Source of the DNA: Linnemannia elongata
Taxonomy: Eukaryota > Mortierellomycota > Mortierellomycetes > Mortierellales > Mortierellaceae
Direction of reading: 5' to 3'
Length of the DNA stretch: 64,000 bases
NCBI GenBank assembly: GCA_036320915.1
Contig: JAXBDG010000006.1
Coordinates: forward strand, 682,001 to 746,000
A program made the translations under genes and the position numbers. This document shows positions 47,748 through 61,100 of the stretch, one piece after another; the stretch's first letter is position 1; every line of letters begins with the position of its first letter. The notes under the pieces are model-generated. The model did not search any database. It saw nothing but the letters and a program-made list of their open reading frames with translations, and was not told the DNA's origin.

Positions 47748-49926
47748 ATATGTGCAAGAGAGAGATAAGAAGGAAGAAGGGGAAAAAAAGGGAGCACAGA
47801 AAGACACAAGAAACAAAGGGGCAGGCAAAGACAAACACAAGGGGGGCTGGCTGGCTAGGACGCTTCTTTGCTAACTGTGACTTTGAAAGAAAAAGACAGG
47901 CGATCTGATCCACTGTCTGTCTGTACTCATTTCATGGACGAGTAAAAGAACGGCATGGCGATGCATAAAGGGACCTGAGAGGGACGGATTCTTACCACCA
48001 CTGTTGCCAAATCTTCCCCCTTTTTACTTCCCTCTTACTTGGCTGGGTCATGCGCCTGGAACACAGACTTATCTCTGGGAAGGGTTCGTTTTTAGAGTAG
48101 GGCGAGGAAGGGTGACGGGCGAGGAAGGACAGGCAGGGAGGGGGACACCAGAAGAAAGACCGCAATTACACCACTCGTTGCTACGCCTACCAACTTGTAA
48201 CATTGGAGACGGTAAAACAAAGCAACCCAGGTCTGCTTGGATCTAGGCTGCACACAACCATGACCAAAGACCCAGTGGAAGGCAGGCACCCCCTTGCTCT
48301 TAACCTGTTCCCTTCCGTATGCAGCACCAGTGCTTTGTTGTTTCATTCTTACCAATCCTTCCGACGTAATGCCTTTTCGTTGTATCTTTGCTTCCATTGA
48401 TGCTATGTTATTCATGCACAGATTTGCTGACAATGGAAGACCCTTTTTTCGAACCCTTGCCTTCATTCAGTAAAGAGACGCACCCACACACCCGTGGAAG
48501 AATCTTTCCGATTCCGTACCTCGTGATCACCAGCCAATGATGGTGGGAAGTAAAAAGCAATAGAGTAAAAATCAAACCGCGTTGTTCACGATCACTTGAC
48601 GCGTCACTGAAAAATTAGCTTAAATGGACGCGTCTGAGCATGTACGGGATGACACACAATACTTGATTGTCACAGACAGTGAACATAGCCATATCCATCT
48701 CTAAAGCACACGGTAATCCATCAGTATGCTACTCTCTTTCTGCTCGGTCCCATTCCTCTAATCTCACCCCAACGCCGTCGATAGGCCTAAGCTCCTCCCT
48801 CCACTCATTGTCACTTTTAGTAGCAAGTGCAGTAGGTAAAGGGTGCTAAATAGGCAGTCGGCTGAAGTCCCCTCAGAAGCAACACGACGTAGGTGAGGAA
48901 TTCTAGCCTTATCCTATGTAAATGTCTCTCACACGACAGGAAAAGCAGACACGCCTTTTCACGGAGGCGTTTAAAATGTTGACCTACCACATCAACATCA
49001 ATATTTCGCTTGTCATTCATTTCTTCCTAAAACAACAACAACAAGGTGTTATTTCCTCCATGTTCGGTCAGGAGAGAATGGGAGACGAGGAGAAAAGAAG
49101 AAACAGCGCTCTTTTTGTTCAAAAAGGGGATAGGAAAAAAAAAATCGAACTCAGGGAATCGTAGGCGCCTCCTGAGATGTCACAAAATTATTGACACACG
49201 ACCATTCTTTTTTGTGTTACCAGCATGTATGGATGGACAAAAAAATATTCATTGGCACGGAAAACGAAGCAGAAGAAACAGTAACTTGTTCATTTCTTTG
49301 ATCACTTAATTGCCACTTTCGATTTTTGCTATGTTAACATTGCCTTTGGGAGGTGAAATGAAAGAACGAGAGAAGGGAGAGCAATTCACGAGCCTTTCAG
49401 ACTTTCTTTTCTGTTCTTGACCACACGATGTGGAAAGAAAAAAAAGAGGGTTCTTCTATTTTTTTTCTCCGTTTTCTTGGTCTCCATTCCTTTGATTACA
49501 TTCATCTCCGATTCATCCTAACTTAATCTTGGATTTACCTTGTACATGCATTCACCTTCGACGCGCACACATTATCAAGCAAGGAACTGCAGCAAGACTT
49601 CATCTATTCCTTTATTTTTCCCACCTCGACCTCTTCCTTATCCTATTCCATCAACACACTCGAACTTTCCCCCTTCTCCTTTACCTTTTCCCTTCATTCT
49701 TATCAGTTGTCCTTTTGCATCCAAGTCGAACCTCCACCCTTCCTGAATATAAAAAACACCGCCTTTCTTAAGACTGTCTCTCTTCGACGCATCTTGACGA
49801 TATCAGCAATAAGGAACTAAAGGAAACGAGGCGTAAAATCCTCCTTTCTTTCTTACCATATCTACACCAACTCTCCATATATTCTCTGAGGCCGCCGGAG
49901 AGAAAGAACGAGAGAACAACGAGGAC
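47397..49926. other. Divergent intergenic region between ARMC8 and the aspartic protease
   Basis: 2.5 kb with a GA-rich tract (about 47690-47800, including (GA)n at 47720-47743), homopolymer runs and short ORFs with no recognisable product. TATAAAA at 49748-49754 belongs to the protease promoter. Confidence 0.5.
49748..49754 (+). promoter_or_regulatory. TATA box of the aspartic protease gene
   Basis: TATAAAA 173 bp upstream of the ATG at 49927. No other ATG lies between it and the chosen start. Confidence 0.45.
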
Positions 49927-52102
49927 ATGAATGTCACGCGCCATATAGGAGACCTTGACACCCTCTACCGGATACCCCTCATCACGGACGGACCCTGGGT
50001 AAATAACACACCGACACCAACATCAATTCCATCATCAACGTTGCCTTTTCATTGCATTTCTCTTTCCTCTCTATCTCTCCCTCTCACACGCACGCAATGC
50101 GCATTACTTGACACGTTTTTTTCTTCACTTCCTTGATGCAGCTTCACCTTAAGCAAATGTTGGGCTTGGATACATTAGGAATGAAGGCTCTCGAGCCAAA
50201 AAAGCAAGACACTAATTTGTACTTATTTTTTCTTCGCCTTTCACTCCATCCTATCCCCTTTCTCTTTCCCCTTCTATCCACCATGACCCCGTTTCTCTCT
50301 ATCCCATTCCTTCTTCCTCCCCTTCAACCTTTCTTACTTCACTATCCCTTTCATCCTTCCATCCTTCACTCAAAATACATTCCCTCCAAACAAAACCAAA
50401 AATAACAAACTAGTTCTTCGTGCCTGTCCAGATTGGGACACCAGTCCAGACATTTAACCTCATGCTCGACACTGGATCAAGTCTCTCATGGATCCAAACA
50501 GCAGACTGTCAAACAACTCCGCAGCTGTGTAACCAAGCTCCTAAATTCAACACCTCACTTTCATCCACCATCACCCATGAGCCGGAAATGATTGCCGTCC
50601 GGTATACTGAGGGCATCATCCGGACCCAGCTCGCCTCAGATATCGTCACACTTGGCACAGCTCCACCGCCGATATACGAGCCTTTACTTGTTGCTGCTGC
50701 TGCTGGTTTCGGGGTCAGCAACTCTAGTAATGTTTCGAATTCGAGTACTAGGATTACCGCTACTGATGGTCACGCCTCACCTACACCGACAGCAACAACA
50801 AATACAGTACTCAAATCTGATGGTCAAAACGCAGCTTCTACCTCACCCGCTGCTCCTGCAGGAATAAATGGATCACAGGAGACAGAGGAAGCAGCAAAGG
50901 TGCGACAAAATGAACTGGGATCCTTTTATTTCTCAGGTCGCTTTCGAGGACAGCGAACCTTTGGGTTGACGACCGACATCTCTGGAGACTCATTCCTGCT
51001 CGCCAAGGAAGTCAATGTCCCCGGATTTCTTGGAGCCAGCCAAGAACGCTTTGAATCCGACAGTGGTAAGCTTTCTTTTTTCTCAATTTTTCGGAGTATA
51101 GTGAGGGAAGTGAAGGTGAAAGTGTACCTATCGCAATCTCTCACACGTTTTATCATTCGTCTTGACCACTTTCACTTCTAGACTACTCGACGCACATATT
51201 TTCAGAGATTGTCAAAGAACTCCCAATCCCCGTTTTCTCACTTGCATTCACGGAAAGCTGGGGCACACTAACACTTGGCGGACCGGACCCAATCTTCCAT
51301 TCAGAACCTATCACATGGATCAACACCCTTAAAGGAGAAGCCGGCTGGGTCACGCACCTCTCCTCCCACATCGACATTTATGGGAAAGGAAATGACCCGA
51401 AAACCACCCCAGACTCTGAGACAGATTATGTTCGAACAAACCTGGACCGAGTCTGGTTCGATAGCGGAACGACGTATATCTGGGGAGACGAACGAGCCGT
51501 GAAACCATTAAATGACTGGATAGGCGCCGACCCTGTGACGGGACAAGTCGATTGTTCGACGATCCCTTTTTTAGGGACCATTGTCTTTTCGATTGGTGGG
51601 AATGAGGAAAGCCCGTTGTTGAGGTTGGAGTTGAGTCCGGCAGAGTATATTATCGGAAAGCCGACGTCACATCGGTGTTTTACAGCGTTGAATGTTGCAG
51701 CATCGAATAAGAACCATTGGATCTTTGGATTGCATGTTATGAGGGCTTTCTATACAGTCTACCACTACGAATATGGACTCGTTGGCATCGGTAAGTGTTG
51801 TTGGCGTCATTTCCTATTGTCCTATACAATTGAGCTATCCACTGAGTGGTGGGTGGGACCGAGACTAACATGTTTTTGCATGGTTATTGATACTACTAGC
51901 ACCCTACAACATTACAGCAAACAACCCGGCGGGAAAAGCAGTAGTTCCCGGAATCCACAAGATCCTCGACCAAGAAGTCAAAGAGTCGTTGCTGAAGATG
52001 CCATCAAGTGGTCAAAAATCTCTCACCTCACCTCCTCTATCCATATTCACCTTTCACCTCCTCTCCTCCTTCCTCATGGTCATCATGTATTGTATATTCT
52101 AA
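49927..52102 (+). CDS. Pepsin-family (A1) aspartic protease with C-terminal hydrophobic anchor
   Basis: Four exons (49927-49998, 50414-51065, 51182-51790, 51900-52102) sum to 512 codons and give 511 residues. The first catalytic motif is MLDTGSS (Asp43) after the family opening FFVPVQIGTPVQTF; the second is WFDSGTTY (Asp335). The usual flap YGTGS is replaced by RYTEG, which is unusual. A Ser/Thr/Asn/Ala-rich insertion of about 75 residues lies in the first lobe. The C-terminus is LSIFTFHLLSSFLMVIMYCIF after a Ser-Gly region, as in GPI-anchored yapsins or a type I membrane tail. No N-terminal signal peptide is visible: exon 1 starts MNVTRHIGDLDTLYRIPL and a TAA lies in frame upstream, so a missed leader exon is possible. 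Confidence 0.85.
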
Positions 52103-53124
52103 CGTTACTTCGCGCTTTTGTATTTGTACATAACCAACAAACCCTTGTAGTATTTTGCCCTCTCTTGATCTAGCTCATAAATGCAGACTAATTATTAGAC
52201 AGTGATGGGGTGTTTCAGTGCTTATCAGTCTCAAACTTGCCGATCAATTGATCATGCATATATCTTCTCCAAAAGGTGCGCGTCTCCACTTTGCACTTTT
52301 CTACGAAGTAGCTATCCACCGGCCTCCTTGAACATAGGATCAATGGACGCAAATAGGCATATTCTACTGCCTCGCTCGTCGGTTAAGCTACAGCCAGTTC
52401 CTTACCTTATTTGTCAACCTTCGAGAAATGGTATCGCAAACACATGCTTCACTTTCTTCTCAAAGTACCACCCGCAATCCCATTGTACAGCCTACTAAGC
52501 TCGCGCGTGGTAGTGAAGCGGGGAAAACAGTGTGTGTCCGTGGAAAATAAGAGGAAGATTACGCAGAACAATGAGAACAGTCAACGCCACCAAATAATTT
52601 CTTATCGCCATATTTTATTTTTGGAACTTTTTCCTTCCGTCCCAGGCCCATGGGAAAAAAAAATAGAGTCACTATGCAATTGATAGGCGAAAGAGGGGAA
52701 GAAGGGGGAGGGCTCACAAAGTAAAAAAGGAATAGATAGAAAACCAGCTATCGCCCTTCCTCTCCTTTTTTTTTTTTCGGTTTGCCTCTTGTTCATTACC
52801 TTGTTTGCAGTTTTTTTTTTTTTCTGAATGGAGATGATTCACAATTACTCATGACCAAACCGATGGGTGATAACAGTTATTCAAAAAATCCAATTTGCGT
52901 ACGTCATTCATCACCACGACCTTTCGGCTTTGGCTGACTCGATATGATTGCATTGGCCTCTCTCTCTCTCTCTCTCTCTGTCCTTTGCCTTGGGCGGGAA
53001 AAAATATAAAAGGCAGAAACATATCCGCCTTTTCCTTCCCTCAATTCGTTAATCCTGTAACTCAAGCAACTCAACGTAACCAACCAACCTAGGAACCAAA
53101 ACCCAAAACCCGAAGAAAAAAAAA
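52103..53124. promoter_or_regulatory. Region between protease and acetyltransferase genes
   Basis: About 1 kb. It contains (CT)n at about 52960-52980 and TATAAA at 53005-53010, 115 bp upstream of the acetyltransferase ATG. No coding gene is supported. Confidence 0.5.
53005..53010 (+). promoter_or_regulatory. TATA box of the GNAT acetyltransferase gene
   Basis: TATAAA 115 bp upstream of the ATG, directly after the CT microsatellite. Confidence 0.45.
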
Positions 53125-53926
53125 ATGAACGACGTCCCAGCACCAATCCCTTCAACCTACAAGATCCGCCCGGCGACAGAACAAGACCTGCCCCAGATCA
53201 ACGGCATCGTCAACCACGAGATCGCAGTCTCCGTCAACAACTTTAACTATGGACCCCGTTCAGAACAGGACGGTCTTGCCTGGTTCCGGGCTACCATTGC
53301 AGGCGGGTACCCCATCTTTGTCGCTACTACCTCCAAGACTGTTGACGGGGAGGGGGAAGAGATTGTGGCGGGGTACTCGTCTCTGGGAAGTTTCCGTCAG
53401 AAGGACGGGTATCGCTTGTAAGCTTCTATCTTCTTTATGTTTCGCGTCACAGTTAAGAAGAGGATGTTAAAGTCAAAAACTACGCCCCTGAGACAGTATG
53501 TACTAATATATCTATTTCATCGTGGTACGTGTATTTTGTTTTGTATACGTGTACATAGCACGGCAGAGTACTCGTTGTACATCCATCATGAGCACCGCCA
53601 GCGCGGACTCGGAAAACGACTCCTCAAAGACCTTCTCATCGAAGCCAAGGTCCGCAACTTCCACTCCATCATCGGTAAGACAAAGCCCTTTCTTTCTCCC
53701 TCTTCCATCCTTTCCTCCCTGTTTTCTCTTCGCTCTCTTTTCCGTCAAAAACGTTCTAAAATACATGTATAAACTAAACGACATAATAGGGAGCATCAGT
53801 GAGGGCAACGAGGCGAGTATCCACCTCGCAAAATCGTTCGGGTTCCGAATCGTCGGTACTATGAAGGAAAACGGGTACAAGTTTGACCGCTGGATCGATA
53901 ACACTTTCCTCGAACTGCTCATCTGA
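53125..53926 (+). CDS. GNAT-family N-acetyltransferase, phosphinothricin/methionine-sulfoximine type
   Basis: Three exons (53125-53417, 53559-53674, 53790-53926) sum to 182 codons and give 181 residues, the usual size. The order of motifs matches the PAT/Mpr-like group: YKIRPATEQDLPQINGIVNHEI, the WF…GGYPIFVA strand, AGYSSLGSFRQKDGYR, and then YSLYIHHEHRQRGLGKRLL, which holds the acetyl-CoA-binding RxxGxG. Last come NEASIHLAKSFGFRIVGTMKENGYKFDRW. Related enzymes acetylate the free amino group of amino-acid analogues; the natural substrate in fungi is often unknown. It sits tail-to-tail with the Ndt80-like gene. Confidence 0.9.
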
Positions 53927-54257
53927 GCGGGTATAAACCCACACCTACACCCACACGTATCTACCCGCATGGTTGCAAAGGCGGACTGAATCACTTGAAA
54001 GAAGGAAAAAGGCGAAGGGAATTCGTTCATGGAACATATTTAAATTTTTGTTGTTTTTATTAATCAATGGAATAAAGTGTATGAAAATAAAACGAGCAAC
54101 AAAAAGGATAACAACAGACGGTGGGAAACAATATTTACGAAGGAGAATACACAAACAAGAAAAAATAGACAAAGAGATCCGATCGATGTAAATGCAAATA
54201 ACAAAAAGCCAAAAAAAAAACAAAAACAAAAAACAAGCAATTATATGTGTAATAGTT
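53927..54257. other. 3' intergenic region between convergent genes
   Basis: 331 bp, A-rich on the plus strand, with several polyadenylation-like AATAAA elements (for example near 54070). No gene. Confidence 0.5.
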
Positions 54258-57200
54258 CTAATACTCCGCCTCAACTTTGACGCTGTGGAGGGAAAGGTAC
54301 CCAGAACTCGCATCCTTATTGCTGTTGCTCTTGCTGTCACCGCCGGCGTACGAGTTCAAGTCGTAGGGATCCTCATATGTACTGTTCATGGCGACCGATG
54401 GCAAGTAAGGATGGTGCTGATGGGGAAGCGTATTGCTGCTCTGCTGAACGCTAGTTTTCATTCCATTACTGTTGTTGTCGAGGTCCTGAAGAGTGTAGCC
54501 AAACGATGACGAGGCCGAGGAAGATGCTGTGGTTGTGGCGGTAGGTGTAGCCATGCCGTTCAAGCCTGAGTGTCCAAAGTGGTCACTACTAGTTGGCGGG
54601 TGCATGAAGATCGGAGCTGAAGATGGTGTTGAGGTCGATGTCTGAGGATATGACAGATTCTCGTCCGGTTCTGACTTGATCAAAGAGAATTGGCCTGTGC
54701 CTTCTCCTCCAGTTTGTCCCGAAAACGAGCCGCCCACCTGCATCATCTGCTGCTGATACGCGGCGGCCAGTCCAGAATAGCCGTTAGAGTTGTTATTGGT
54801 TCCTGCGGCAGAGGCGTATAGGGCGTGGCTACCAACAATGGCGGCAGTAGATTCAAATGACCCCTGCTGATTTTGCTGCTGTTGGTATCCATTAGAGTCC
54901 TGTCCACTACCATCAGTCTCGTAAGAGTTCTCTAACGTCGTCTCGAGTCGGCTATCGAACGAATGGCCACCTGGACTCACTCCCGCTCCGGGTGTCCCCA
55001 CCATCATCATGCGAGGAATCGATCCAAAGCTCGAGGAGCGCTGAGCAAAGTAAGACGTCTGACTATGGTGATGGTATCCGTTTTCCTTTGGGGAAGGCTG
55101 TTGGTGTCCACTATTGCCGTTCTGGTACTGCTGGAAAGCCGGGTAAGCCATAGTCGGTGACGAGAACGCAGACCCGTCGTATGTCGAAGCAGGCGAGGAC
55201 ATGGACGAAGCGTCAGTCCAGCCTTGATGCGCCGTTGCTTGACTAGAATAAAACGACTGCGCCGTTGCCACCGATCCTGCTGTTCCGGGGCTATAGTCGG
55301 CGCCGAATCTCATTCCAAGGCCACCAGGTGAGATGGGCGAAAGAGGTCCACCACTGCGACTGCCGTCTGCCGCCGTCGAGAGGCCGAGGTTCAAGCTGCT
55401 CATTTCAGCGCTCATAGCAGCCCCGGCGCCGATACTATGGTTCCGACTCTGAACTCCTGAAAAGTGACCCGCACTGTGGTATGGGTGGTGTGACGAACGC
55501 GAACTGATGCTCGAGTGGCGCCTCTCCCTAAAGACACTTGAGGTGGGAGACAGCATCAACTCTCCCTCCGAATTATCGGTATAGTGTCCAGGACTCCGAC
55601 CACGAACCACCAGAGCATCGGATTGTGACGCAGCGACGCGGATGATGTTACCGTCTTGAGTGTGGGCAAAGAGATCAACCATCAGAATATAAAACTGTTG
55701 GGTCGCTCGTCTCTTCCCATTGTTGGCGGTCGCTGTCTTGAACTGGACGCGCTCAAAGGTGGCGATTGACTGACTGCAGGTCGTCGCCGGCAGGGCGAAG
55801 TTACCCCCTCCGCGGATCTCGCGACGGCTGGGGACAAATTGGGGCCCCTTGTCACGTTTGGGGGTATGTTGGACCAGACCAATCTTGGTGCTGGTGCTCG
55901 CAATCTTGGAAGAGATGGAGATCGAAAAGTGTGTCACCAGTGCCAAACGAGTGGGTCCTGAGATCGGAGGCATAGACGAGTGTTGTTCCGTGACCGACGC
56001 GGTGGCAGCAGCAGCAGCCGTCATCCTGTTGTGGCTTCCTGTTGTGTCCGGTACGGTAGTGTCAATAGAGTGTTCCGCCATGAATTCGAACGGTTCCAAT
56101 TCTTCATTAGCCTCCTTCTTGATCCTGTACAGTTGTCGCTGCTCGTCAGCTGCTTGTGACATGGCAAAGTCCTGCTGCTGTCGAACCTCCTCGGAAAAGT
56201 CGGCGGGGAGAGGGTCGGGTAACTCGATGAGACAGGGCACTTCAGACAGCTGCGAGTGGTCAAAGCCCAAAATACAGAACGCCGTGCTGATCTGGAAATA
56301 GTTCCGACGGTAACAGGTCCAAATGTCTTTGGTCATAAAGAATCCCTTTTCGATCCTAGCCAACACTTTGAGTTTGTACCTAAAGGGATTTAAACCCAGA
56401 AAACAGAGAGATACGAAAAAAAGATACCAAATGCAAAAAGAAAAGTTAGATAAGTCACGCTAAGGACGTGTACCTTTTGGAAGAGTAAAAAAAAGGAGGT
56501 ATCTCAAGGACAGGATTAGAAAGCATATGCACATGTTGGGAGTGAGAAGGAGGACTTACGATTCGGCTTGGTTGAAACTAAAGACGTTGTAGAACTGCGT
56601 AGTATTGGAAAAGTATGGCCCGTCTGAGGAAATAACAAGGGGACCTCCTTTCCGATTCCGTTGGATGGGACGAGAGACAGTGGAGCCGGCTATCGAGTTG
56701 CGGTGATGGGCAACAGGACCACAAAGGGCCATACTAAATGAACGAAATAAAATGTGGGTTCATCGGATGATATTAGATTTATGGTCAGAGTGGGATGCGA
56801 GCTGGGCATTGGTTGTTTTGTTTTGTTTTGTTTTGCCTAACTTTTTTTTTTCTTTCTACGTTGTCGCGATGACCAACGAGGACACATATAAAACCAGGTA
56901 AAGTGTGAAAGTCGCGTGCGAACTCTTGTTAACATTGGATGGAATGGGGTCAGCCGATCAAAAAACAAACCTTTTTTCGTTGTAGCTGTGCGGGAAGAAG
57001 CCAGGGAGACTGGCACGATGGTGGAGCATTCCGTTCATGTCGGGGCTGTGATAGAAAATAAGATGGAAGAGCAAGAACGCGAGAAAAAAAAGTGATTTCC
57101 AGACGGATGGGATTGGTCAGTGTGAGTGGTCGTTGACAGGACGCATCGATTGGCCAAAAGTCTAAAAGTATCACTGATCTTTTTTTTTTCCAGGCACCAT

Positions 57201-58175
57201 CATGCCTTAACGAGTTCGATCATTCGTTATTGTTGTTGCTTTGCTTACCTGGGAAATGAGTCTTGTCCAAGGCTATAGCTATTCTGAATTGGATATACTT
57301 CTTGTCGTTGCTGTTGTTGCTGCAGCTGAAGCTGGTATTCTTTGGATGTTTGCTCCTCTGTGTGACTTCTATGGAAATAACAAGATGTAAACAAGAGCGC
57401 CATTGAAGATGGGACAAGGGGAAAAAAAGGAAGCAGTGGTTAGGGAACAATAAACGGGTAACTGACATTTTCACTCATGCCAGATAGAGTGAGTGAATAA
57501 GAGAGTGAGTGAGTGGGAACGGACTTTCGTCTTCTTTTGAGAGCGAAAAAAGTGAGCACTGGCCAACCGCAGAGTCCGCACACACACACATGTTCCAATA
57601 GAACTCTGATGATTCCACACTAGCACTGCACTCCTCTCCCCCCCTCCTCTTTTATCGCCTTACCCACTTGCTTCCTTTCCATTTCCTTCTCTATCGTCCC
57701 ATCGGCATTTCCGTCTCATTTTCATCGCATCGCATCGCATCACATCACATCGCATCTTTTATGCCCCTTCTCTTTGTCTCGCTTTCGGGCTATTGCTCTC
57801 GGATATTCCGTTAGAAGGGGGGGAGACCAAGGGCTGTATGTACACTTACATAGGAGAAGTAATGGCCAATCCCGCCAAGGGGGGCTCTGATAGACTTAAA
57901 GTGGGCTGTAGCGGGTGCACAGGAGAGCTCGTGAGGGGGTGCATATGCGGCGGGTCCATTGGGTAAAACGTAGTTGCATCATGTAGACTCGCCAACGTGT
58001 TGTTTGAAGCAGTGTTGGTAGTGGTCTCCTGACTGAACGGAGTTGTCGTCTCGGCGCATACAGGCGGACCTGGCGGCAGCGGACAGAGTGCAGGATGAGA
58101 GAGCGAAGACATTGAGGCCGGAGTTGTTGTCTCAACGGTGACAGGAGAAGATGGCGTCGATAAAGAAACAACCAT
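54258..58175 (-). CDS. Ndt80/PhoG-like DNA-binding transcription factor
   Basis: Five exons (58175-57850, 57368-57249, 57045-56971, 56733-56560, 56379-54258), all joined in phase 2, sum to 939 codons and give 938 residues. The N-terminal 170 residues are Thr/Pro/Ser-rich, then Gln-rich. The Ig-fold DNA-binding domain starts near residue 175 (PIQRNRKGGPLVISSDGPYFSNTTQFYNVF, written here in part) and continues YKLKVLARIEKGFF, DIWTCYRRNYFQIS, ATFERVQFKTATANNGKRRA and LVVRGRSPGHY, all Ndt80-family landmarks. A poorly conserved insertion lies within it. The last 400 residues are Ser/Gly/Gln/Asn-rich, typical of an activation domain. Relatives control meiosis, nutrient response or programmed cell death; the role here is not predictable. 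Confidence 0.9.
57724..57756. repeat. CATCG/CATCA pentanucleotide repeat in intron 1 of the Ndt80-like gene
   Basis: Six to seven units of ATCGC or ATCAC in tandem, inside the 481-nt first intron. Confidence 0.8.
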
Positions 58176-61100
58176 TGTGGAAGTAAAGAAAAAAGTACAG
58201 AAAAAAGGGGGGAACGAGGGGAGTGAACGAACGTTGAGGCGATGGGAGGGAGGTCACAGGTGAACGAGAGTCTACGGAATAATTCAATGAAGCAGATTAA
58301 AAAAATACAACCGAGCAAAAAAAAGCAAAAGGGGACTCAATTGGCACAGACTGTAAAGAAGAAATTACAGGTGTTTATGAACAATGTGAAAGAATATGAG
58401 CAATTGGTGAACAATCAAAAGGAAACGAAAAAAGAAGCGAGTACAAGAAGGTATACGGGGAAGGGAGAAAAGAAATACAACAAAGAGAGAAAGGAAGGGA
58501 CAGAGCTCAAAGGGTTTATATGTTAACAAAGCTGAGCTACGTTCAAAGATGTCAGATTGGCAAAAGGGAGGGTAATATGTATCTGAGAAAAAAAAAGTTC
58601 TTGGCAAAGCAACAACGATATTATGACAATAGTTGAATATTTTAGACGAAGATAATAAAAAAGAAAAAGCGAGATCACCTTTGGGTCTGATTCTGTTTTG
58701 GAAAAAGAATGAACAGAAATGGAGGATGATGAATGAGAGTGAATGGACGCGAAGTGATGACGACGGGTCGGGAGGGTGTAGGTAGGTTTCGTTGGCCACG
58801 CGTCCACACAGCAGAATGCGAAGAGAAAAAAAAGGGGGCGGGTGACTGAAACGAAAATTGAGGAGGGAAGCCAAAGGGGATTTTTGTCGGGTGTTGTTTT
58901 ACGGCTGGGAGGGACGTGTGAGGGAGGAGGGGGAGAAACGGGAAAATGGAATGAGATGACAAGTAGTGAGATGGAATGAGCAAAAAGGTGAATGAGTGAA
59001 GTCGACCAAGAAGAAAGAAAAACAAGAAAGAAAGAGGAGGATGGAAGGTAAAGAAGGAAGAAGTAGGAAAAAGAAAAGTCAGAAAAAAGAGCAAAAGAAG
59101 AAAATCAATGTGCATTAAGAGGTAAACGGAAATGCGGAGGGAGGGTGAGGAGGGAGAGTGAGGTTGAGGATGGACAGTTAAACCATTGGACAATCATCGA
59201 GTGAGTGCGACTTTCTTTATATCTTTTTTTTTTTTTTTTTTTTGTTCTCTTTCTTATTCAATTGAAAGCTTGTTTTACTCAACGATACTTCTTCACTTCT
59301 GACTTCAGATTCACGCCACCCTCTTTACCTCACTCTATGCATGCTCAAAGAGCACTAATTGCGAGCCATGGTTCGAATTCGCCGCGGTAGGCATGGTATG
59401 GATATGAGAATGAGTCGAAGGAGGGCTGAACTGCATGATGTGAAAAAATAGTGGACCAACGAAAAGGTCAAGGAAGCAAAAAAACGAGTGCCAGCGAATG
59501 AAAACAGGGCGCGAGCTCAACAATACCTTGTCATGCTCGATGACCACGATAAAATAAAACAAAAACAACAACGACTGACGACCACTGCCTGCTTGTTTTG
59601 CTTGATGCTTGGCTTGGCCTCCTACTTTCTTTGTTTGTATGGTTCATGCACCAAAAGCTGCACTAATGCTCCAAATAAATATGGAAGTGAGGAATCAATT
59701 GGTCTGCATGCGACAACATCAACAATACACACTTCTCTTGTTGTTTTTCTCACTCATTGTGGCGACATGGCGTGAACGTGTTCTTGCATATCGCTCTTGT
59801 TTTCATTCTCTTTTATTCTTTTTTGATGTTCGTGCTCTTGTTGGCGTGTGTACATGTTTGGTACATGTACCTGAATAATGACAGACAAGAGACAGAGAGG
59901 CGACCCCTATCATCAGTCGTCTGTGCCTGCCAACAGACCAATTAATAACCGAAGGCACTTTCATACTTTCGCCAGCACAGGTAATCAGCAGCGAGCTGTA
60001 CCCAACACCCTTTCTCTCGTTTTTTTACCCTTCGGTCCTTACTCTTCGGCACTCATCCGACTGGGCGAACGAGAAACAAAAGATAACTTAAAACGCATCG
60101 TTGTTCATCGTTATGCCTTGGCCCTCCTACTTGGCCCTCATCGCCACATTATCCCTCGTACTTGTTTTTACAATCTCATAAAGATCTTCCCTTTCAGTTC
60201 CATATTTTCTAACACTCACTTCTCCGTGCCCTTCAGTTCACAGCCCAACTGTTGATCATCGACTTCATTTCGTTTTTCTACTCTTCGCCTTTTCGCTTTC
60301 CTTGTTTTTGTCCCTACTCAATCTTAATCTGGTTACTCAACTCAAAACACGACTTTTCCATTGTCAGGCTATGTACACTTCCTCCACCTTTTACCGCAAA
60401 ACGTACATATCTTAGATGCACTTGAGCATCTGTAACCCGGGGGCGGGTGAGAAAAAGTCCGTCGCCTTTTTCTCTGCACATTTTCCGCTCCTCTTCCAGT
60501 TTTTTTTCCCCTTATAATGCTCAACATTTCCAATGTCAAACACGAATACAGCGTTAAAGTCACTGTGTAGTCCCACAACTATTTCGCTCTCATGGTTTCT
60601 GACTTTATTCGATATTGGTTGAGATAACACAAACAAGAATGCAAGAGAGGAGAAGAACGACAAGTAAAGACATACAGGGAGGTCAGACCAAGCGAACAAA
60701 TACAGGAAAAAAAAAAAAAAAAAACTTCCAAAAAAATAGTTTTGAACAGCGAGCAATACAAACAAAAAAAAAAACTTCACAAGACGGGTTAACCCTTTCT
60801 GCAACTTAATACACTAGTAGGGCAGAAGTAGATGCATGCAATCGAGGTCATTGTGGTATTTTCGCCCAACCTTACTTTCCCCTACCCAATACAGTTGTGC
60901 TGGGTATATCCGACGATGGCACGGATAGAGTTTTCTAAGAGTGCTCTCAAAAAAGCGTTTTTTTCTGTTTTTTTCCTTCTCTATTTCCTTTAGCTTTTTT
61001 TCATTCTTTGTTGATTGTTCGGGTTTAAGGTCAGGTCGATTGCTCGGTCGCTCTTTTCCCCATCCTACTCTCACTTTTTTTTTTTCAGTCGTCGTTGTGG

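Noticed and set aside
46957..47913. 318-codon minus-strand ORF upstream of ARMC8
   Set aside because: Mostly low-complexity translation of GA-rich DNA. It overlaps the true first ARMC8 exon in another frame.
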